Of a DNA stretch of 64,000 nt, positions 57,293-64,000 are shown piece after piece. Below the pieces are notes generated by a model, which was not told the origin of the DNA, did no database searches, and was given only the letters and a program-made list of their open reading frames with translations. Numbering within the stretch: position 1 is the stretch's first letter; the number at the start of each line of letters is the position of its first letter. The stretch comes from Ephemerocybe angulata (lineage: Eukaryota; Basidiomycota; Agaricomycetes; Agaricales; Psathyrellaceae), in the NCBI GenBank assembly GCA_013368325.1, contig JAACJK010000121.1:1-64000 (forward strand), given 5' to 3'. The position numbers were made by a program, and so were the translations under genes.

Positions 57293-57578
57293 AGGACCCC
57301 CGGCAACCCTCCAAAATGCCTTATACCTCGATTCGGATAAAATTCTGCGGTTTTGGAGGTCCAAATTTTCACTTTATCGACCATACAGGGCGTACCGCTT
57401 GGCCCCTCTTCCTCAAACTTTCTGGGATTCTTTTCCAGGTCTATCTGCATGGACCCAGACCTTTTTCAGATGCTCCTTGCCTGCCAATCGTCCCATTTCG
57501 CGAAAATCCCGTCCGGATAAAAATCGCCAAAAAGTGGAATTTTGGTATAAGGCATTTTGGTGGGTTGCCGGGGGTCCT
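57293..57578. mobile_element. 286-bp MITE with 35-bp terminal inverted repeats and 8-bp duplication
   Basis: Begins AGGACCCCCGGCAACCC and ends with its exact reverse complement; the inverted repeat continues to 35 bp with one mismatch. Flanked on both sides by ATTCTAGA (57285-57292 and 57579-57586). No coding capacity. An 8-bp duplication is expected of hAT and some other cut-and-paste families. Confidence 0.92.
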
Positions 57579-57586
57579 ATTCTAGA

Positions 57587-57889
57587 CTAGCATAAGTTGA
57601 AGCATCATACGTACTGATGCTACCGTAATGTATTTTGTCATCGCTTCCGAGTCTGACCTGGGAAGAAAGTTAAATGCAGAGCAGGCGATGGAAACCGGGT
57701 TCCGGGAGAGGGACATAGAGAATGAACGATTGCGCTGGCCGCTAGGACGCCCGGAATACTTTGGGGGATCGTATCTCGTAATGCTATATCAAAGTGCAAC
57801 AGAGGGTATGTTACGTTTACATGCCAAGTAACCCAACCGAAGTGTGCGAAGAGGAGCAATATGATTGCACGGCGGGTCAGGTACGTACA
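57587..57889. other. Short spacer between two MITEs
   Basis: No gene or repeat seen. Confidence 0.3.
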
Positions 57890-58079
57890 CACCACGGGCA
57901 AAGGGCTGTCCAATTACAAAAGACCCTTTGATGTTTACTGTTCTGTCCATTGTGCGAGTCTGGGCCATTCTGGTCCAAGCGCCTGCCATTTTGGCACAGG
58001 CATGTAACACGCACGATAATGGACAGGTCACTAAACATAAAAGTGCCACAGGTCATTGGACAGTTAATTGCCCGTGGTG
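57890..58079. mobile_element. 190-bp fold-back MITE
   Basis: Starts CACCACGGGCAA and ends TTGCCCGTGGTG, perfect over 12 bases, then similar inwards (CTGTCCAAT, ATGTTTA.TG, CTGTCCATT on both arms). Flanked by ACA on both sides, a weak 3-bp duplication. No coding capacity. The tip CACCACGGG also occurs in the end of the MITE at 27049. Confidence 0.75.
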
Positions 58080-59339
58080 ACACCTGGATACACATACCCT
58101 GCATTCCAGCACTTCCCTTTTTTCCTTTGCTCCTATTGTATTATCACAGCTTAGGGTAGCTTAATGAGGATCTGTACTATCATTAATATGTATGTGGTAT
58201 GAACATGGCCCGATGACGCGCATTGAAACGCGTCATTTTCCAAATCCAAAATAAGCGCCCAAACACTTTGAGCACAATACCATCCTCGCATAGATATATA
58301 GAGCCCCGTGAATACCTATACTGCACGGATATACACCCCTGTCTGACGCATGGATGTGGCTGAGAGTTCAAGTTGACGGGAACGCTCGCAAATTGGATCT
58401 CGATCCATTCCTGCAATGCTCCTCCTCCTGGCTGCACGCACTCGCACAACGGCTCTTGCACCAATCCAACATATGAGCTGGTAACATATCTGTCAAATAT
58501 AGCCGAGAAAAATGTCAGGGTGAATGTTAATACAGCACCTCGGGTATCCAAGTCGAAAATTTCGTTGACATCGTGTTTGTAGCCTGGAATACGACGACGA
58601 GGAGATAGACCCGAAATACGCATCGTAGAATGAATCTAAGGTATTGTTAGATAGCCTTACCTCATATACGTACGTATTTACACCAAGTAACGTCCTCCGA
58701 TTGTGCCGAGTCGCTCTCGATGAGTTGGAGCGAGCGTGCAGATGGATGTGCGCGCAGACGCGTCTATCGCACAACACAGCACCATTGACAATCCAACGGG
58801 CACAGATGGCCTCCAATACCCTACCCCTATGCTACCCCTCGGTGAGAACCAACCTCCCACCCTATCCCATAGCCTTATCTTTACCAAATGCTCGATGAAA
58901 CAAGTGCTCGGTCCCCTCCTCCTCCTCACCCCATTCGACACAAATGAGCCCATTCAAAGTACCACATCCCGCGTTTTCCCTGTCTTGGCACGCTCGGTAA
59001 AGTGCCATCACTTGACAACAGACAGCTGATATGACTGCTAGGCTGGTTCCTGAGGGAAGATTGAGCGAAGAGCGAATCGGCGCAGAGGGTTATGCACGTA
59101 AAGCGGGCACTGGGCGCCTTAGACTCTTCGCATTCGCGGTTCCGCGGTTCCGATGGGCTGTGAGATAGGATACCTGATGTGGGCTGGGTGCCGAGGCCCG
59201 CCGATTAAGGGTGCTCAGATGTATAAAGGTGAAGGGGACTCGGAGGGTTGGGATCATCATTCCCCAGCGATGATTCCCTTTCCCTCCCATTCCTAGTCCC
59301 ACTTCGCTCTTCTTTACTGCTTTAGACTTCCTTCTACCA
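58080..59339. other. Non-coding stretch, nothing recognised
   Basis: A minus-strand frame of 146 codons (58623-58183) has no recognisable motif and is not called. No repeat or RNA gene seen. Confidence 0.35.
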
Positions 59340-62040
59340 CGACGAGCTCATGGTAAGTCTTCAGCTGTTTTTGTTAGTTCTCGTATTGACTGTCTTTTCC
59401 GCTCAGAGTAGAAACCGTCTGACCTCACATCTTCATGGCTTCGCCATGGTTGTACTAACGTTGGACGCGTTCAAGGTAATTTTGGTTTCTATTCGTCAGA
59501 CGCTGCATTGATATCTTTTCCGTGTTCTTAGAACTCGTCTGACCTCAATCGTAGACGCTTGATATGTCAATCACTTGTTAGTGAGCACTCGAGTGTTTCT
59601 TTGATTCTCCTTCCAATTCCTGACCTTACCTTTGCATTTCGTAGCCATCTCGGTCACACCAACGTCGACGCTGAAACGCCAGTAAGTGTATTCATTTTCT
59701 ACTGCCACGGTGATATAGCTTACATTGAATTGATTCATGGGTCTGTCCAGTGCTGGAGCCGTCGTCGCTGACCGTGATTTCGAGGCTGGTTCTCTTGCCG
59801 GTTGTCTGATCGAGAACGACTTCTTTCGTCCGCCGGCTTTGCTAGCAGGATCAAGAGTTGAACAATGAAGATGCCCAAAAGTAAGTCTATTCATCTTCAA
59901 CTGTACTACTACGACATGAGAAACTGACTACACTATCCCCAAGACCACCCTCGTCGTCGTACTCGAACGCCAGTTCGCCGTTTTACATCCCAGACAAAAG
60001 GTAAGTCTATTCACGTCTACGCTAATACATCGCAACTATTACTAACTACCCCTTCTCCTATATCCTCCTATCGCCGTGTGCCGCGCAGGCCGACTCTCGA
60101 ATGATCAGTCATTCTAGCAGGTATCCACATTCACTTACCGTATGTTCAACCCATCAAGCCCTCTCTCGCAAGACCACACACGGCGAGCCTCCCGCGCTAC
60201 ACGTCGACGTCAGCTTGAACGAATGCCCTGAAATCTGGGGAACACGGTGAGTACGTTTCGGCAACTAGTGGAGTGCGAGAAGGCTCACCGAACTGTGCCA
60301 GACGCGGTCAGTCTCAGTCCCCCCGGCGAACCACCCTCGAATCGGTACCGTCGTCGTAATCGTCGTCTTCGCCGTTTTGTGGTTATCATTAACCTTGTCC
60401 GTCGCGTCTGGACGACACTCTACGGTGAGCTTATTATTTCACAAGATATATGCCGGACTTGACTCACCTTTCATCGCTAGACTTCGCCCCACCGCGATGC
60501 CGTCGTCGTCGTCGTCGTCGCTTGTACTATACCTACGATTGTGCTCGTAAGTCTATCACTCCCGTTGCATCGCGATAAAGGAGCTGACTCACGTTTAACC
60601 TGGTTATTCGTCTCTGCTCCAGACGTCACCGCCCTCAACCTCGCCCGTCGTACAGCGTCGGTGGCGCAGTAACCAGTTCGCCCATCGGCGCGCAGGGTGC
60701 TCGCGTTCTCGGGGTCGGGCCCGGCACAAGGCTAAGCAAACACTTGATTCGCACCGCGTCGGCTCGTTGCGATGTTCGAACTTCGCCTTGAGCTCGGCAG
60801 TACCCCCCGACGTGCGCATCCATATCCGTTCGTTCGCGCAGCCCCATCCTATGCAGGCAGACCCGCGTTTCCTCCATCCGGTTCTGGCTGGCTGGCTCGT
60901 GTTCGCAGTTGCGCGAGGTGCTGTGCTGCGAGTGTTGTGAGGCGCGGCGCAGGCGAGTGGACTGTGCCGACTGCCGATGGACTCGTGTTCGGGTGGTTGC
61001 TGGAAGTCGGGTTTATTTGCGAGCGGGCGGCCAAGGGTGGATGTGAAGCGCTTGGATGGAACGTGAGTTCGCAGTCATTGGAGAAGCCGTTTGAGAACTT
61101 ACCGGCCTGATAGCGCCCCAGAGACGCGTTTCGTTCGGTTCTGGCTGGCCCGGTGCTCGCAGTTGCGCGAGGTGTCGCTCGTGTGTGAAACGCGCCGAAC
61201 GATCGAGCTCCGGGCGATGGGTGCCTTGATCGAAGACGAGTGGATGGTTGCGAGACGGCCGATGGACTTGTGTTTGGGCGTGCGTGCGTGTGCGGGCAAT
61301 TGGGATTCACAAGTGGGCGTGAGGCGATTGAATGATGGATCTTCTAGCAAACGTGAGTGAGTTTGTGTTTCATCAGGGGAGAGCCGTCTGAGCACTCACC
61401 GTGTAAGCTGCCGCTAACCTATCCTCGCGCCAAGATTCGCCGTCCGGGGCTCTGGCACTGCCCAACCGATGGAGATGTGCGATTGCCTTCATCTCGCGGC
61501 CCTGCGTGTGTCGAAGTAGAACTTCGCAGGCATGGCGATGCCGGTCCACCGCCGATTTGGGATCTAGCTAGCTGGGGGTCGGGTGGTGCTCGTAGATCTC
61601 GGATATGTAGACTAGATTCGCGTACCTCGTTGGGTGGCGTGGCGGAGCGACGGCAATGAGCAAGAGGAGGGGGGACGGGCGCTGGAGAGAGGCGAGGCGA
61701 GGGATCTGGGGTGCTGGCGGACGAGCACGAAGGGGCCGCGCAGCGAATGAGAGCTGCTGAGCCGCGCAGCCTTGCGTCGAAAACGGGTCCAGGGAGCCAA
61801 TCACAGCGGTCGGCACATCAGGGCAGCCGCTGCGAGGCGTGCAGATGCGAGCAGAGAGGGCGAGAGGGCGCAGGGGTGGACGTGGAGGGGGAGGGACTGT
61901 GCAGGCGCGGGTGGTGCCAAACAGACGACGAGGCCTTTGCCGAAGAAGGCGCAGCCAAACAGCCCACAACAGTTGCATCGACGACGAGCAGCGCCTCGTC
62001 GTCATCTCTAACGACCAGGCTATCTCACCCAGCGGACACG
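59340..62040 (+). other. Intron/micro-exon array (array 4) and upstream region of ChAPs copy 2
   Basis: Counterpart of array 2. Intron-like intervals at about 59683-59750, 60001-60089, 60247-60302, 60425-60480 and 60549-60622 match those of array 2 in order. Modules with GTGCTCGCAGTTGCGCGAG or variants lie at 60899 and 61151. Differences are small insertions and deletions, such as the CGT-repeat number near 60505. The last 400 bp before 62041 are nearly identical to those before copy 1. Confidence 0.55.
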
Positions 62041-64000
62041 ATGGCAATACCGCCCGAGGTCCTGTACAAGGACATCCCGGAGCTATTTGAGGTGAGCCCC
62101 ATCTGCGCTGGTCCTGGCCATGCCCTGATGACGTTCACAGATCGACCTCGGAGAGGCCTTGACGGCGCGGACGGAGGCTCTGTGTACGTGGCCTGCGCGA
62201 TCGCACTTGTAACTTGGGTGACTGACGGTTGTACAGCGACGTTTAGAGAGCTCGGGCCGCCGGATCTGTGCCATGTTGTGAAGAGCACCGGGCGGACTGG
62301 GCAGCGCGATGTACGTACGCACAGCAGTGGATGGACGTACCTCTGACATGGCCCTTGCAGCTAGGATCCTATCACTACGTGTCGGGCGTGGATGCCTCGT
62401 CTTCAGCGTCGTTGGCGGCCTACATCAACTCCCTCACTTACGCCATCGAGGAGAATTCGGCGTGGTTCTCGAGCACGGCCAAGTGGAAAGTGAGGAATGG
62501 GTGCTACTGGTGCGTTCTGCTTCGATAACACGTCACATCGTCTCCTCACCCCGTAAACAGCTGCTTCAACGCCTTCTCGCGCGTCGACATGCGAGTCGAC
62601 GTCAAGATTCCCGGAGGAGTCAACGCGTACGTCATTGACCTACGAGGCGAACGGTACGCACTCTCTCCAAAGTCCCTACACGCCGTTAAGCGCCCACCTC
62701 CACAGACACGAAGCGACGCCCGAAATCTGGCAAGAGACCTACGTCTCCGCCCTCCTGCGCGCCATCCTCTACTCGGACGACCCCACCTACACCCTCGAGG
62801 CCTATCGCAAGCTCGACCCCATCACGAACGCAGAGGGCGAGCTGCGATTCCTCCAGGCCGCCGAGGCACTGTTCTCGAAAGGCTGGCAGGTCGGGTCGGA
62901 CCCCGAGATCCAGGTCGCGACCGTCGTGTCCAACCACTTGACTGCCGGCATTATGAAGTACTTTGGGGACAGCGGGCGCTATCAACAGGCTGCGAACATG
63001 TTCGAAAAGATCATGGTGCACGAGCCTGAAGTTTCCTCGCTTCTTGCGCGCAGCTACATCGGAATGAGTGAGTCATTCAATTATCTATAATGGCAGGAAT
63101 TGACGACGTACAGACGAGGAAGTGAAAGCCGTGCAGATCATCGCCAACGCCATGAAGGAGACCCCGCAATCCTACACGCTCCTCCACGCCCAGTGCGACT
63201 TCCTCCGCACAAAAGGCAAGTACGAATGGGCCGTCAAGCTCGCCCGGCAAGCCGTCAACTGTGCCCCAAGCGAATTCGTAACTTGGGAAAAACTCACCGA
63301 TCTCTACATCGACCTGGGCCAATATGATTCAGTAAGTCCACCCCCTTCCATCCGTCCCTCGCTAACCGTTCTGGCAGGCATTGCTGACCCTCAACTCCTG
63401 CCCGATGTTCACCTTCAACGGCCGGGACGCCCACCGCACGCTCCCCGTCGCCAAAATCCACCTCCCCTTCACCCGCGCCATCGGCGAGATCCTGCCCGAG
63501 CGCACCAAGACCGAAGACGACGAAGCCGACCCCGCGCTCCAACGCCTCCCCGCGCCGGGGCTGCGCGGAACATGGGCGCGCGCGTACAGTTTGCTCACAC
63601 GGCTGGTGGCGCAGATCGGGTGGGACGAGCTGTTGAAGACGCGGAGCAGTGTGTTTGTGATGGAGGAGGAGTATCGGATGCAGAAGGCGCAGGGGGATAT
63701 TAAGCAGGTTGGGGGGAATGGGCATGCGGCGAGTGGGAGTAGGGGGATTATACATGAGGATGGGACGGTTGTGCAGGATGATAAGGCGAGTACGCGCGGG
63801 ATCATCGCGCCGCCTAGTCCTGAGCCGACCGAGGTGCCCACGATTAAGGTCTCGAGCGACAGCGTCGACCTGCGTGGTGCTGATCCGAAGGGCAAGGCGC
63901 GGGCGAAGGTCGAGGACGACGAGGCAGAGGAGGGCGATATTGTCGCGACGCCCTCGCACTTGCGCAACGGCGTCAGTGCGCTGGTGGAGAAGCCCGTGCA
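62041..64000 (+). CDS. ChAPs (Bud7/Bch1 type) gene, copy 2, 3' end outside the window
   Basis: Exons: 62041-62091, 62141-62183, 62237-62310, 62361-62509, 62561-62653, 62706-63067, 63114-63331, 63378 onwards. The exon lengths of the first six equal those of copy 1 exactly (51, 43, 74, 149, 93, 362 nt). An extra 46-nt intron (63332-63377, GTAAGT, branch GCTAAC, GGCAG) follows YDS, where copy 1 reads straight through. The fifth intron is the short 52-nt form without the MITE. The frame is open to the edge. Both copies look functional; which is the parent cannot be told here. Role as for copy 1. Confidence 0.87.

Larger units (their letters stand above)
59340..64000 (+). repeat. Segmental duplication, block B (cut by the window edge)
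   Basis: Array 4 plus ChAPs copy 2, matching 48480-53860 in order and orientation. Exon sequences of the gene are almost identical; introns and the array are more diverged. Confidence 0.85.

Noticed and set aside
58183..58623. 146-codon minus-strand frame
   Set aside because: No motif, no neighbouring exons with consistent phase, and composition not clearly protein-like. Left uncalled; RNA evidence could revive it.
61711..62346. 211-codon plus-strand frame over the start of ChAPs copy 2
   Set aside because: Different frame from the ChAPs exons and reads through their introns; no homologous long frame in copy 1.

Overview
The window looks like the nuclear genome of a basidiomycete fungus, most likely an agaricomycete. 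Genes are cut by many 45-70 nt GT-AG introns with CTGAC/CTAAC-type branch sites. The mobile elements are those typical of this group: a Helitron, a KDZ transposase, a Ty3/gypsy chromovirus-like element and MITEs. The only broadly conserved housekeeping-type gene is a ChAPs (Chs5-Arf1-binding protein) gene, present twice. Exon models were built by hand from splice signals and reading-frame continuity; no alignment could be run.

Layout. 1-3.9 kb (-): decayed Helitron Rep protein, running off the left edge. 4.1-23.3 kb: accessory genes of unknown function in divergent or convergent pairs: a 1,324-aa low-complexity protein (11 exons, -), a 423-aa protein with an acidic tail (+), two paralogous small proteins (-), a 1,257-aa protein with a Zn2Cys6-like cluster and coiled coil (+), a 196-aa coiled-coil protein (-) and a 913-aa protein (-). 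23.3-28.5 kb: mostly non-coding, with a 315-bp fold-back MITE and a 61-bp duplicated segment. 28.4-29.5 kb: a small divergent gene pair. 29.9-33.9 kb: a non-coding array of canonical introns and micro-exons, ending in a relic of a NIMA-type kinase.

34.7-47.9 kb is the most striking part. It holds an intact ten-exon KDZ transposase (1,026 aa), two small genes with the same exon architecture, and a convergent intact Tet/JBP-like 2-oxoglutarate/Fe(II) oxygenase (452 aa). The second small gene is split by a 5.9-kb Ty3/gypsy retrotransposon with identical 148-bp LTRs, a CTCAG target duplication and a predicted Tf1-like self-priming site. KDZ elements carrying TET/JBP genes are known in basidiomycetes; the physical unit here, with its accessory genes, is what deserves attention.

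48.4-64 kb: two copies, about 10.9 kb apart, of a block made of an intron/micro-exon array followed by a ChAPs gene. The copies differ by one precise intron and by a 402-bp MITE-like insertion inside an intron. Between the blocks are a further module array and two more MITEs. Overall this is a transposon-rich accessory island in which gene-like arrays, host gene copies and mobile elements are intermingled.
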